A DNA stretch of 64,000 nucleotides from Ixodes scapularis (Eukaryota > Arthropoda > Arachnida > Ixodida > Ixodidae). Below the pieces are notes generated by a model. The model had not been told where the DNA came from. It did not search any database and saw nothing but the letters and a program-made list of their open reading frames with translations. This document shows, piece by piece, positions 9,895 through 20,928 of this stretch. The translations under genes and the position numbers were made by a program. The stretch spans positions 108,552,831-108,616,830 of the forward strand of contig NW_024609846.1 in assembly GCF_016920785.2 (NCBI RefSeq), in the 5' to 3' direction. The number at the start of each line of letters is the position of its first letter. Within the stretch, counting starts at the first letter, position 1.

Positions 9895-12352
9895 CAGTCT
9901 AAAAAAAGTCCGTTAGTCTACTCTCCCGCAGAACACTCGGACAGCCAATCACCGCACCTTAAAGGGTAACTGCAAAGAAAAAAAAGTTTTTTTTTAAACA
10001 GCCTAATTGGGACAAGCATGTCACAAAACAAATGTTCCGCGAAAAAAAAATATTTTTTTTATCAATCTTTACGCCACAGGACGTAATTTAGTAGAGTCAG
10101 AATTTCTCCACATTTGAAACTCCCGCGCTTTCGACCCCCGCGGAAGAGGAGTACGCCCCGCCCCTCACTCTCCTTGCGTTGCGGAGTTGAACGGCGCAGC
10201 GTCTCGACTTCCGGCAAGATCTGGCAACCACGCCAGGCCGTGGTATTTTTTTGGTTTGACGCGGTTTGCGAGCACATGTAGCGAAGACGTCACCGGAGAA
10301 GTGCCCCTGTGATGTTCCCGGAAGATGGAAAGTATCGTTCGTAATCGTCGTGCGCGCTTTCAAAGCGAAGGGAGTCACAGAATCCACGAGTGCGCAACCA
10401 CGAGCCAAGGTTCACGACAGCGCTGCGTTGGTTTCGGCGATCTCGTTCCGTTTGGTGCAACACGGCGATGAGACAGAGCTGAAACGTTTGTGGTGTGTGT
10501 AATGCGGTGCTAACACGGAGCGCAAATTGGTTGTTGTGGGGTTGACGTTCAACCAGTTAAGTCCCGTCGCCGTCAGCTGATCCAGTCAAACTGGTCCGGG
10601 AGGACGCTGGGAGCGTTCTTAAAAGTAAATCTGCCTCGTTCTGTTTCAAAATGTGGAAGTTTCCCGACGCATTCCGTGAGTAAAAAGCTGCGGGCGTTTT
10701 CAACAAAATTACTACGTTTTAATTGAACAATGGACTTCGCATTGTTGTCCTAAATCTGCCGTTTTTATGCTTCGTGTTGGACTGCGTTTGCACAGCGACG
10801 TGTTGCATCGTGCGGTGTGAATAAATTTGGGCACGATTTCGTACCTGCCTACAGATGCATGAACTGAGACCATTTTTATGTAGTGGACATAGTGCTTTTT
10901 TTATTTTCTGTCTAGTCGCGGACGTTAGGTGCACACGGGGCGAATCTCGACGGCCTCCAGAGCGATATGACGAGAACGTAACTGGACACGCTTGTCGCTA
11001 CGCGAACGCCCGATTGCCTCCACCCAAATAGCATTCCTCTCGGGGCGACATGGCTGCTGGAAGGCTCACTGTCGGGATCACGCATCTAACATCTCCGAAA
11101 AGTCAGCATTTGCACGCACAAACAAGCAAAAAAAAAAAAAAAAAAAGCACGCTAAGCAAGCAAAGAGGAAAACGAAAGAACCGCGCTATGAAAGCCAAAA
11201 CACCGCGTCGCTTCCTATCACTAACACCTGCGACAGCTGCTAAACACACACTACTTCACTTCAAGAAGTCTCACTCAAGCACCTGGGTCAGCACGAAACG
11301 ACGAAACACTGATCACTTCGGCGAAACGATTAGTCGAGGTAGGCGAGACAGGCGGGAGCAGACTTCGGAGGCCATGAAAGATGGCGAAAACTTTTGTTTG
11401 TATGAATCCAAACGGAAGTGCCCGTCTTGTAAACCTTTTGTAAAGAATAATAACTCTCATCACATGGGTTATTCTTTAAACGTAAAAATATGCCGCTCAA
11501 AAGGAAATTGCAACGAATAACAAAGGTTTAACAACCAAGGTCTAAGCTGTCAATCAAACTCTTAGCCAATGAGAACCGTTTGGGATTGACGTCACATAAT
11601 CACAACTTCGTGGCGCGCGATTTAAAACGGGCGAAATAGCCGCAAACTAAAATCAGTCTCACGCAATAAATATTGCTGTAAAAAATGTTTTTTCTCGCGG
11701 AAAAATTGTTTTTTGACATGCTTGTCCCAATTAGGCTATTTAAAAAAAAACTTTTTTTTCTTTGCAGTTACCCTTTAAGGAGGCAGCTCAGCGAATTACG
11801 ATGCCGAAACGTATGTTTAGACCAAAAAACGCAGTCTGATTTGCTACATTAGGTAGAGCAAAACGTCACGCTTGCATTGCTTAAGGGAAGCTATGGAGCA
11901 TCTTGAAAAAAATGAGTTAGAAGTGAATTCTAGTGTATTTTTACCCTACGAACCCGAATATTCAAACCATTTGCTGCGCAAGTATTGTTAAACGCGAGAA
12001 AAACACGAAACACAGTCGCTGTACGTGACGTCATCGACGGATCTTTTGGCTGCCCAAGCCTAGAAACGCGGGGCTTCAGCCCTCTTTTGTAATTACGCTT
12101 ATAGCTCTCCGGCGCGTCGCATTGAAATAAAATTGTGATCACTGTTATTCTAAAGGCCAAATGAACACAATGCAAGCGTTTTTTCTCAAATGTAGAAGTG
12201 CCCCATCTCCCTTTAATGTGACAACTGAGACTGCGTTTTTTGGTCTAAGAATATGTTACTGCATCGTGATGCACTGAGCTGCCTCCATAAGTTGAGGTGA
12301 TTGGCCCTCCATGTGTTGTGCTTGAAAGTAGACGCACTGGCATTCTTTACAG
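9895..12352. mobile_element. Tc1/mariner-like MITE (about 642 bp net) interrupted by a second element
   Basis: Outer inverted repeats of about 120 bp: the left arm runs from 9895 (CAGTCTAAAAAAAGTCC) and, after the inner insertion, continues at 11779 (GGAGGCAGCTCAG) to about 11845. The right arm is about 12225-12352 and ends ATTCTTTACAG. Shared blocks include GTCTACT, CCAATCACC, GGAGGCAGCTCAG and TTAGACCAAAAAACGCAGTC. The element is flanked by TA at 9893-9894 and 12353-12354. Removing 9963-11774 plus one TTAA gives about 642 bp. No coding capacity in the interior. Confidence 0.75.
9963..11774. mobile_element. TTAA-flanked DNA transposon with about 100-bp TIRs, 1812 bp
   Basis: Termini AGGGTAACTGCAAAGAAAAA (left) and its reverse complement (right), with about 100 bp of inverted similarity including CCTAATTGGGACAAGCATGTC. 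TTAA is duplicated at 9959-9962 and 11775-11778. TTAA duplication occurs in piggyBac and Kolobok-type superfamilies, and which applies is not decidable here. No transposase motif was recognised in the interior. The largest interior frame (11050-11520, 156 codons, Lys/Arg-rich) has no identifiable domain. It sits inside the left TIR of the 9895-12352 MITE and is therefore younger. Confidence 0.8.
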
Positions 12353-12354
12353 TA

Positions 12355-12603
12355 TAGAGTGCCTTTTATTCTGCACTAGAGTCCTCTGAATATGCACGTT
12401 TGAAAGTTCAAAGTTTACGCGGTGCGGATCATCTACGAGTGCGGACAAGAGAACAATTTTTTTTAATACTGCTAAATTTGACGAGACATCACAAATTATG
12501 TACATCTCAGGTTATGTTAATGATTAGTTCTGTATGATAAAAGTATTTTTCTGTGTGCTAATAAAACTTGCACTTTTCAAGATCCACAGCTAATGAGAAT
12601 TTT
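12355..12603. other. Unassigned spacer
   Basis: AT-rich sequence between two transposons. Nothing recognised. Confidence 0.35.
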
Positions 12604-12891
12604 ACGTGCGAACTAGGGATGAGTGGTGGCCGAGTGGGTTAGCGTACACCAGCTCAGAGCACGTGGAGCGAAAGCTCCCGCTGCAGCACCCAGGATTCTG
12701 GGTTAAATCCACACACATGCGCGCTTTGATCTGGATGAGCATCGTACCAGCGTGCGGTCGTGTATCAGAACTGCGTGGTGCAAGTTAATGACCCCAGGCT
12801 AGCGGTTGTAGTGCACTGGCGGCATTTCTCACCTAAACCTGGGAGAACAACTGCAGTAATACTTACAAAACAAGCGAGCTGGTGATGGTTC

Positions 12892-13333
12892 ATGGTAATA
12901 AAACCCGAAACTCAGGAACACAGAAGGGGACGAACACAACACGAAGTCTGAAACACAGCTGAAGGTTTATTTGTCAGACACTCGTTTAAAAAGGCGAGCT
13001 CCCCTGGTGCCCGAACCGATATCCACAGTCCCGAAGGTCAAGCCACTTCCTCCCGTCCAGTCCACGTCAGCAGCCCTCCTCGCACACACAGCGCTAGCTG
13101 CTACAGAGTCCATGAGAACGTCCACGGAGTTAAGTTATCACCCTCCACTGCCACCACTGCTAACCCCCACTTCCTCGCAACGCTTCCTTGCCCCCCGCCG
13201 TGGAATCGTGCACAAGCGCAGTACTCAGATATACCCCCTTCCCGTCTCCCCCCCCCCCCCCTTTCCAGTTGCCGACGTAAACACAAACCTCGAAAACACA
13301 TGGGGAGGCCCACCCAGTGAGCCAAAATGCGCC
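12892..13333 (+). repeat. Left inverted terminal repeat of the PLE
   Basis: Begins ATGGTAATAAAACCCG and ends GCCAAAATGCGCC. It is reverse-complementary to 14776-15217 with scattered differences. Contains a C tract at 13249-13262 that is mirrored by a G tract in the partner. Confidence 0.85.
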
Positions 13334-14660
13334 AGAGTGTGTTGTTGCAACATGTGAGGGATTGGCTCGAGTTGGGGTTAGTGAAATTTCAGAAAAGTTA
13401 CGGCATAAGGATTAGTGGCTTCTTGGTGTTATTGGAGAGGTATTTGTCGGTCACTGATGTGGGTTTTGAAGGAAGGGAATTGGTTCAGAAAAAAGGTGTG
13501 TGCATTGGTTCACAATTGGCGCCCATTCTTTCTGAAGTCGAAACGGTGTTGACGTCGATGTCAGGTGGGACCGGTTTAGTGAAAGGCCATGTCGATGACA
13601 TTTGGTTTGTACGACGAGAAGCAGTGACTCGCCGATGCTTGTGGATTTCATCCGAAACGCGGTGCCTGAGCTGGCCTTTGTAAAAGAATTTAAAAAAAAT
13701 GGATCACTACATTTTCTGGATGTTAAGGTAAGTTTGGCGAACGGTTTCTGCTGGAGGTACGGCAGGGATGAACCCAGGCCATTGTTGCCCTACATGAGCT
13801 GTCATGGCAGGACGGTCAAGAGAGGTGTTGCCGCTTCACTGTTGAATAGTGCGCTCAGTAAATCTTGTGCGCATAAAGCTCAGTAAATCTTGTGCGCATA
13901 AAGCTCAGTAAATCTTGTGCGCATAAAGGCGCAAGCGTCTAGATTGTTAGCGGCAGGATACAAAAGGGAGCTTGTGGAAAGCGTAGCCGCGAGGGGTTTG
14001 CAGCGTTTGGCGGGTACGGTCGGAGTAAAAGAAAACATGAACAATGTAGTTTGCATTCCCTTTTACCATTCGGTTTCCTATAATTTGAAGGCTGTTGCTA
14101 AAAAATTTAACGTAACTGTGGTTTTCAGACCGGATTTTAAACTCAGCAGACTAACCCGATTCACGGGAGGGATGAGCGGGTGCCCAAAAAAACACTAAAA
14201 TAGAGAAGTCGAGAGTCAAAAAGGGGTAAGTAAAACGTAAGGAAAGGTAAGTAAAACGTAAGGAAAACCCCATTGACATGTGGTTTTACTTACGTTGGCC
14301 CAACTGGAAGATGTATAAACGACCGGTTATTAGAGCACAAAGGGCAGTAGCATTGTGGGCTCAAAATTCAGAAATAGCCAGACATGTTTAGGAGTGGGCC
14401 AGAACAGAAATTATCTACAGTAAAAAAGATGCGATTAAAAGGGTATTGAGGGAGACCATTAAAATAGGGAGTATTGGGAATTGCATAAGCAATCCTTCTA
14501 TTTCTTGAGACAACCTAACCTGGTCCTATATCAGAAACGGAGTTTTCGTCGCCGTGACGGGTGTGATCCAGCCGGAAGGTTAAGTAAAAGTGGCCTTTTT
14601 TTAAGGCATTGGAAGGAGAGGGAAATGAAGGGAAGGGGGGTATGTTTTTGGAAAAGTCGG
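13334..14660 (+). pseudogene. PLE reverse transcriptase, decayed
   Basis: Penelope-type RT read in several frames. Landmarks in order: GFLVLLERYLSVT and KKGVCIGSQLAPILSEV (13440-13540, RT palm entry motif), KGHVDDIWFV (13585-13612, the catalytic box with H replacing the usual Tyr/Phe before VDD), SLHFLDVKV (about 13710), RPLLPYMSCHGRTVKRGVAA (about 13775) and VVCIPFYHSVSYNLK (about 14045, the thumb-proximal motif). A GIY-YIG endonuclease appears only as a remnant (VGPTGRCINDRLLEHKGQ at about 14298-14350) followed by stops. A 24-bp unit, CTCAGTAAATCTTGTGCGCA, is tandemly triplicated near 13853-13927. Frameshifts at about 13600 and 13890 and multiple stops mean it is not translatable as one protein. 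Confidence 0.8.
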
Positions 14661-14775
14661 GGATAAGTAAGTACAAAGCGAGCGTGTTCGTAACAGTAAT
14701 TAAACATGAGGAACTACATAGAAGGGGGGATGGACGGATAGCGGAACAAACTGCACGGCTTTGAGATTAGTTTGC

Positions 14776-15217
14776 GGCGCATTTTGGCTCACTGGATGGG
14801 CCTCCCCATGTGTTTTCGAGGTTAGTGTTTACGCCGGTAACTGTAAAGGGGGGGGGGGGGGGAGACGGGAAGGGGGTATATCTGAGTGCTGTGCTTGTGT
14901 ACGATTCGACGGCGGGGGGCAAGGAAGCCTTGCGAGGAAGGGGGGGATTAGCAGTGGTGCCAGTGGAGGGTGATAAGTCAACTGCGTGGACGTTCTCATG
15001 GACTCTGTGGCGCCTAGTGGTGTGTGTGCGAGGGGGCTGCTGACGTGGACTGGACGGTAGGAAGCGGCTTGACCTTCGGGACTGTGGATATCGTTTGGGC
15101 ACCGGGGCAGCTCGCTTTTTTAAACGAGCGTCTGACAAATAAACCTTCAGCTGTGTTTGAGACGTTGTGTTGTATTCGTCCCCTTCTGTGTTTTTGAGTC
15201 TCGGGTTTTATTACCAT
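14776..15217 (-). repeat. Right inverted terminal repeat of the PLE
   Basis: Reverse complement of 12892-13333, identical length (442 bp) by visual delimitation. G tract at 14849-14863. Confidence 0.85.
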
Positions 15218-15305
15218 AAAGCTGGGAGACTGGTCGCGTGTTGAGGTAGACCAAGCTCTAGGCTGAATAAATATACACACAACCGAATTTTTTCACGTGC
15301 GAACT

Positions 15306-17257
15306 GTGCAGACTATAGTTCGAAAAATACGAACGGCAACAAAAAATATTGAACATGAAAAACAAAACATAAACAAAAAAAAAACAAGGCGTTTGAAACA
15401 AATGAGATGCTGAATTTCGCTGTGAAAGTACTGGCTTGCAAAGTAAAAATTAGGCAAACTGATGCATTGCGAGTGTTTTATATTTATTTTTTATATACGT
15501 AAAGGTTTTATACCTGCAGCACCAGTGCATATGCACGTTTGAGAGATCCAGGGTTAAGTCGATGAAATTTATTTAATGGCAATTTTATTTTGAATTGTGG
15601 CCTGCGTTTGGTTACCACATGGTGCACTTCTTTTTAATGTTCATAGGCGAGTCATCATCGCAGCTGAACGCAGCTAAGAATTCTGGAGAATTTCCCATTG
15701 CAAGGTTCACCCTGGGGGAAAAACAACAATTAAATCTGTAACTGTTTGTTATGCCTGGATGGCTCATTTATTAGACATGTGCGTCATAAAAAAAGAGAGA
15801 GTATAGTTCTTAAAGAAACTAGGACAAATTTTCATCACAGAAAATATTCCAAAACAGAAAGCCGAACAAACTAATTTATCTCATTGTAACAAATATAGAT
15901 GTTTGCATTAAAAAAATTTCATGATTTGAAGTGCCAGCAGGGTTTTCGTTGAATAAAACCAAAGTAAATGTCAAAAGTGTTACCTTCAAGTGGCTTACGC
16001 TCAAATTTGAACCACAACTCGGGCATATAATTTTCACTACAGATAAACATTTCGTAGGTATTCATTCAGGTTCACTTTTCAATGACTGTGTTAAAACCAT
16101 TTGACCATTTTCATTTAACAATACAATAAAGCACTCTTCCGGTAACGAAGATTTAAGAGCCGTGCCACCGAAGTTGGGAACACAATATTAAAGGTAACTA
16201 AACATTTTATGAAAGTTCATATACGAACAAAAAATATTCAGGCAAGATTTTTGAACACAACAATTAAGAGGACTTCGTTGTGCACATTTGTATGCTCTAT
16301 TAATCTGGGAGAGCACATTTTCGTTGTGTCTAGCTGTTGTATTTTGACTTCTCCAGCGTTTCTTGTTAATTAAACCTTCGCGTTGTACACCGTATTTGGC
16401 CAAAGCCACCGAAACTATATTTAATTTGTAGCTATGCTGCCAGGGTCTCTGAAGCCGGATGCTTACGGGACCAATCAATCGACAGTAATTTATTGTTCTC
16501 TGCTCACGATCTCTTCCGTGAATATCCTCGGAGACCATGATCACATGGTGCAAGACTGACGGTTGATTGGTCTGACGAGCACGTCGATCCCAACGTACTG
16601 CCGGTTAGAGGTATAAGGGGGATGGTAAGGCGCGTTCGCTCAAAATTTAACGCCATCACCAAACGTTCAAGCACTGACAGGGGATATATGTTCTGCGTCG
16701 GCGCTCGGCCGTAGCTTGCGTTTAATCAGTGCTTCGATTCATGCTCGGGGTCCAAATAATTGGGTTCATGCTTTCGTTGTGTGATTATGATTCTTAATGA
16801 GGACGCAGGTGAAAAGGAATAAATATAATCAGGAAGAACTTTCTGCGGTAGTTAGGAGTACGTGAATAGTTCGTAGTGACAGCAACGAAGAAATTGTTAC
16901 ATTTATATTCTCAAGATCGACGCGGTTTATAATCCCGCCCACGCATATTTAATCCCTTTAATAAAAATCATTCATTTAGTATTGTACTTATTTAGTGCCT
17001 ACACTTAATACAACGTCGTTAATAACACCAGACACATAGTTCCCGCACACATTCATGTTATATTCTTTGTAGAGTTGACAATCAGTTTGTGCCACCGAAG
17101 CGCTACTAAGGGAGTGAGATCAGTTGTGCATGGCGGCTTACTCTATGAATAATTTGCGAAATTATTGCGTTCTAATAGCTTCATAATATGTTTAACTATC
17201 AAGAAACTCCCTACATCTGCTTGTAAGGTGTGTGTTTAGCGAACACGACCCACACAA
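15306..17257. other. Unassigned AT-rich sequence
   Basis: No gene or element recognised in about 1.9 kb. The longest frame (16553-16188, minus, 121 codons) has no identifiable motif. Nothing resembling exons of the M13 gene was found here. Confidence 0.35.
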
Positions 17258-17372
17258 AAGTCTAGTAAAAGCAAGCCTTGAGATACTGAATTCATTGGGG
17301 CTAAGCAAAGAGGGTTTATTGAGATCCTCGTAAAGCTGCCGCAGTCACCCCTTCTAAACAAAGCAATAAATC
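17258..17372 (+). repeat. Direct repeat copy 1 (partner at 27412)
   Basis: About 115 bp, roughly 80-85% identical by eye to 27412-27530. Both contain CTAGTAAAAGCAAGCCTTGA and the later blocks AGTCACC and CTTCTAA. The two copies bracket the 17.4-27.4 kb gypsy region, so they may be the ends of an older host repeat or of another element into which the gypsy copy inserted. Confidence 0.6.
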
Positions 17373-17449
17373 GATATAGGCATGCCTAATCTAACTTTCG
17401 TGGGAGGTGTGCAAGAAGGAACTGAACTGAAGAAGACATTTACCAGCCT

Positions 17450-18480
17450 ACACCGACGCGAGAGGGCCGAAAACCTCCTTCGAACAAGGACCTAAAGCCT
17501 AAATGAGAGTATCACCAGCTTCTTCGAGGATGATCTGCATCTGATTGCTCGCGCCGACTCACGAGCCACCGACAAAAAGAAGGTGCGGATCCTCATACGA
17601 AGTGGAAGGCTGACATTTTCGGTGGTCTTGTTCGCAACCCCTTTCTACTGTCAAACCTCTCATCACGGAGGCCACGAGCATGTAAATTGCCCTCCTCGCA
17701 GAAGCCAGCCACTACCATCGGCACACGGGCGTAGCTACTTCTTCACCTTCGTGCTACGACATCCGTTGTAGCTTCACTGGAATCTGCGACGTCATTTGTG
17801 AGGTCGTCTAGGAAGAGCTGACGAGGGTGCTGTCCGCTGCCGCACGTCCGGCCCCATTTTTGGTCGCCAAGGTAGTGAGAAAAGAGGTTCAGCCAGCCAT
17901 CCGATCAGAGGCTCCCGACATCGTGGCCCCACTTGAAGAGCCAACGGACACATGCGCCACAGTAGCCCGACGGTTACCGCCGGCTGGCCATCTCTACCAA
18001 GCGCTACTTTGACGAGGCGCCCCTTCTACACAGTATCCCCGACGCCAGGAAGATCGAGTGCACGTGCACGGTAAACCACTTCCACCAAGGTGGACTGACG
18101 TCTGGCGAACGGCTGACCGACGGCCGGTGTGCTTCAACTGCGCCGAAGCTGGCCATGTATATCGACGACGCGCTTACCGCGAAATTGGACTTGAAGGGTT
18201 CGCAGCAGACGCCCCGTGTCCGAAGTACGGTGTGCGATCGCAGGATACCAAGGAGTTCCCGCGCCGGCCACCATCCCTTGGGCAAGCTCATCTCCGAGGA
18301 TCCCGCTTGCCGTCCCCACGCCGCCCCGTGTCGCCTCTTCGTCTGTTCCTTTGAGAGAGCAGTTTGCCCGTTTCTCGCCGGGAAAACTGAGTGCAGCAAC
18401 GCCTGGAGGTGGCGTTGCCGAGGACGACCGAAGGACGCCGGGGCGCTCCCACTCTTTTCACGCCACGCATGGTAACCACG
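17450..18480 (+). pseudogene. Ty3/gypsy gag, truncated
   Basis: Capsid-type gag remnant. At about 17455 the frame HRRERAEN matches the same block of the better-preserved gag at 38.5 kb, placing the break inside the capsid domain. The nucleocapsid zinc knuckle at about 18127-18170 reads C-F-N-C-x4-H-x4 and then Arg where the fourth ligand (Cys) should be, so the CCHC box is mutated. It is followed by AYREIGLEGF, equivalent to PYRQMGLRGF in the other copy. Several frameshifts. The usual role would be packaging element RNA in virus-like particles; this copy cannot. Confidence 0.75.
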
Positions 18481-18490
18481 CTTCCGCACC

Positions 18491-18800
18491 AATGCCCAAC
18501 AACTTAAACGTTGTTATCGACGGCCGCGATGCATGAGCACTCGTAAACACCGGGGCAGACTACTCAGACTTGAATAGGAGGCTCTCTCGCCGCATGCAGA
18601 AGGTTGTGACGCCCTGGTGTGAACCACAAATTCGAACCACCGGAGGATACCTTATTACGCTCGTTGAAAAGTGCACCGCCCTAGTCGAGATTCACGGCGG
18701 GACGTGCCCTGTAAAATTCGTGTTTCTACAAGACTGTGCCAGAGACGTCATTCTCGGCATGGACTTTCTATGTGAATATAGCGCCGTAATCGACATTTGA
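18491..18800 (+). pseudogene. Ty3/gypsy aspartic protease with dead active site
   Basis: Retropepsin-like domain, NNLNVVIDGRDA then a stop, ALVNTGADYS, and the C-terminal block ARDVILGMDFLCEYSAVIDI. The active-site triad reads N-T-G instead of D-T-G (codon AAC near 18547), so the catalytic Asp is lost in addition to the upstream stop. The homologous domain at 41296 retains DTG. It lies between gag and RT as expected for this order. Confidence 0.75.
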
Positions 18801-19029
18801 ACAGAACAAACTGACGCGGCGGACACCTGTTCTGCCCTTCAGGGTAACTCCAAACATCGTGAGCCGCCGTCCAAGTCGCTGCCGACCACGTTAACCAGCT
18901 GTCGCGATCAAGTGTTGTTGTACCCATCATGATCAATGCAGCTACCTGCGGCGAAGATCTGGAAGACAATCTTCAATTGCCTCTGTGAAGAGGTATTGGC
19001 GTCGCAAGAGGAGTATATGAACCTGAAGA

Positions 19030-19893
19030 TGTACGCACTGTGGTCCTCGTGACAAACTTCCGACAAGAAACGGAACACCTCACTAAAAGTGTAGCTGTGG
19101 ACCACGTCGAGGAGCTCAGGAACTCTGCCGAAATAGTCACGATTACTGACGAATCTTCGCCACCTCAGCAAAACAGTACGTCGCCAACGAAGCCTGGCAT
19201 TGACCCTAATCTTCCGGGTCCGAAACGACGGCAGCTGATTAGCTTCCTCTCCGAATACAGCGACTGCTTTGCGACGCCGTCGAAGCTCCGCCAAACCGCC
19301 GTTGGAAAGCACCGAATCGTTACCAAGAGTGACGCGCTCCCTGTGTATCGATCGCCGTACCGAATCTTCGTAAAAAAAATAGAGGTAATACAGGAGCAAT
19401 TCAAGAGATGCTGAACGACGACATAATCCAACCTTCAAGCAGTCCATAAACCTCTCCTGTCGTGCTAGTTAAAAAGAAAGGCGGAACATTTAGGTGCTGT
19501 GTATGCTACCGGCAGCTGAACGTGGTGACGAAGAAAGATGTCTATCCACTCCCCCGCATCGACGACACGTTAGACCGGCTGCGCCACTCTCGGTACCTTT
19601 CATTGATGGACCTGAAGACCGGCTACTGGCATATCGAATTTGACGAACGGGACCGAGAGAAAACAGCTTTGGTCACGCCGGATGGGGTGTACGAGTCCAA
19701 GGTGATGCTCTTCCGAATACGCACGGCGCCTGCAACTTTTCAGCGTGTCATTGACACCGTACTGGAAGAGCTGTCGCGTCTACCTTGACGATGTCGCAGT
19801 GTTTTCCAGCCACTTTGACGAGCACTTAGGACGACTCCGAAATGTTCTCAATGCCAAACGGGCCGCCGGAATCATACTCAAGCCATCTAAATA
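19030..19893 (+). pseudogene. Ty3/gypsy reverse transcriptase, truncated
   Basis: Begins with the linker ending KHRIVTKSDALPVYRSPYRI (about 19310) and runs through PVVLVKKKGGTFRCCVCYRQLN (about 19456, two frames), VTKKDVYPLPRIDDTLDRLR (19526), HSRYLSLMDLKTGYWHIEFD and TAPATFQRVIDTVLEELS (19725). A frameshift near 19786 precedes the catalytic box, which reads VYLDD in the shifted frame (19778-19792). The block ends near 19893 at ILKPSKY where a hairpin element is inserted. RNase H does not follow. Confidence 0.8.
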
Positions 19894-19895
19894 TT

Positions 19896-20042
19896 AGACA
19901 AAGATGAAAGAGCGTGTTGGTGAAAATACGGGAGTCAAAGAAAGAATAAAAACACTTAAGGACAAGGACAGACAGCACAGTTCTTTCAAAGAACTGTGCT
20001 GTCTGTCCTTGTCCTTAAGTGTTTTTATTCTTTCTTTGACTC
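19896..20042. mobile_element. 147-bp hairpin insertion with 13-bp target duplication
   Basis: A perfect or near-perfect inverted repeat with 56-bp arms (19931-19986 and 19988-20043) around a single-base centre. Arms contain AACACTTAAGGACAAGGACA. The insertion is bracketed by CCATCTAAATATT at 19883-19895 and 20043-20055. Purine-rich GGACAAGGACAGACAGCACAG is typical of PLE 3' ends in this window, so it may be a back-to-back pair of PLE termini. Confidence 0.75.
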
Positions 20043-20055
20043 CCATCTAAATATT

Positions 20056-20760
20056 GTTTACTAAGGGAACAAGCTGAGCTAGTTTGTTCTGATGCATCTT
20101 GGGTGAAACCAGCAGAACGAAAGAGGGAGCCTCCTACACACACATACGAGCCTCCTACAAGTCATTAAAACCACCATCAAAAAAGAGGCCTTTTCAATTT
20201 CCAGAATAATACAGGAATGAGGTTTTGGCATTTCTTGGAAATCCTACAATTTCACCTATCAGCGACTGTAGTAGCTCATCAGGAACACCAGTACGTGCAA
20301 AAGAGTGGAGTGCGTATTGGCTCACAAGTGGCTAAACTTTTATGCGATATTTTTCTTGCCAAGGTGTTAACGAGCCATCCAGAAGGTCCTAGAAGACACA
20401 CCTATAGTAAGTACCTTTAGATATGTGGACGGGTTTCTTATTTTATGCACCACGAAAATTAACAAAAAAGATAAGGGATGCCTCAACACCACCATGGCAC
20501 AGTTCCAACAAAGCTGCATGAATCTAACCTTCACATATGAGACTCCCATGGACAATGCCATACGGCTTCTGGATTTAGCTTTGACATTCCAAACAGGGCA
20601 TGCATGTTGGAAATATCAAGCACGATCGGGGAAGGCATTTCTTCCTGAAAATCGGAACATTCAAAGAACGTGAAGCAAGCTGTGGCCATCTCAGCTCTCA
20701 CAGCAAGGCTAAAGAAATAATGTCCACATCAAGTCCAAGAAAGTTTTGACACCCAAATAT
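20056..20760 (+). pseudogene. PLE reverse transcriptase fragment
   Basis: Penelope-type RT. KKEAFSISRIIQE (about 20178), QKSGVRIGSQVAKLLCDIFL (20297-20356), the catalytic box FRYVDGFLI (about 20418-20444, YVDG in place of YVDD) and a C-terminal block LLDLALTFQTGH (20566-20600). At least two frameshifts. The second catalytic Asp is replaced by Gly, so it would be inactive even if translated. A decayed VIPYIHGVTHKLK-like block follows at 20884-20925, consistent with the PLE motif downstream of RT. Confidence 0.75.
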
Positions 20761-20928
20761 GTCGACTTCATAACGCGGGATACTCGAAACCCATAATCGC
20801 CTCCATCTGTGAGAAAATACGCCGCACCATCAAGAGGAATAATGTTACGAGTTAACGAACAAAAAAACCCAGAACACCCTTTGTAGTGATCCCATATATT
20901 CACGGGGTTACCCATAAGTTAAAAAATA

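Larger units (their letters stand above)
12847..15221 (+). mobile_element. Penelope-like element with inverted 442-bp terminal repeats
   Basis: Inserted in the SINE with an apparent 8-bp duplication, CTGGGAGA, at 12839-12846 and 15222-15229. Two copies of a 442-bp repeat (12892-13333 and 14776-15217) flank a decayed PLE reverse transcriptase in opposite orientation, an arrangement known for PLE terminal repeats (pLTRs). About 45 bp at the left (12847-12891) lies outside the repeat. The 2375-bp total and the broken frames indicate a defective but structurally complete copy. Confidence 0.8.
12615..15294 (+). mobile_element. tRNA-derived SINE (297 bp net) split by a PLE
   Basis: The SINE occupies 12615-12846 and 15230-15294. 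A pol III A box, TGGCCGAGTGG, lies at 12627-12637 and a degraded B box, GGTTAAATCC, at 12701-12710. The 3' part contains TGGATGAGCATCGTACC and CCCCAGGCTAGCGGTTGTA and ends in a T run (15289-15293). An 11-bp target duplication, ACGTGCGAACT, flanks it at 12604-12614 and 15295-15305. A full antisense copy lies at 35636-35931 and has the same length (296 bp), which fixes both boundaries. The tRNA-like head resembles a Ser/Leu-type tRNA, which is inference. Confidence 0.85.
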
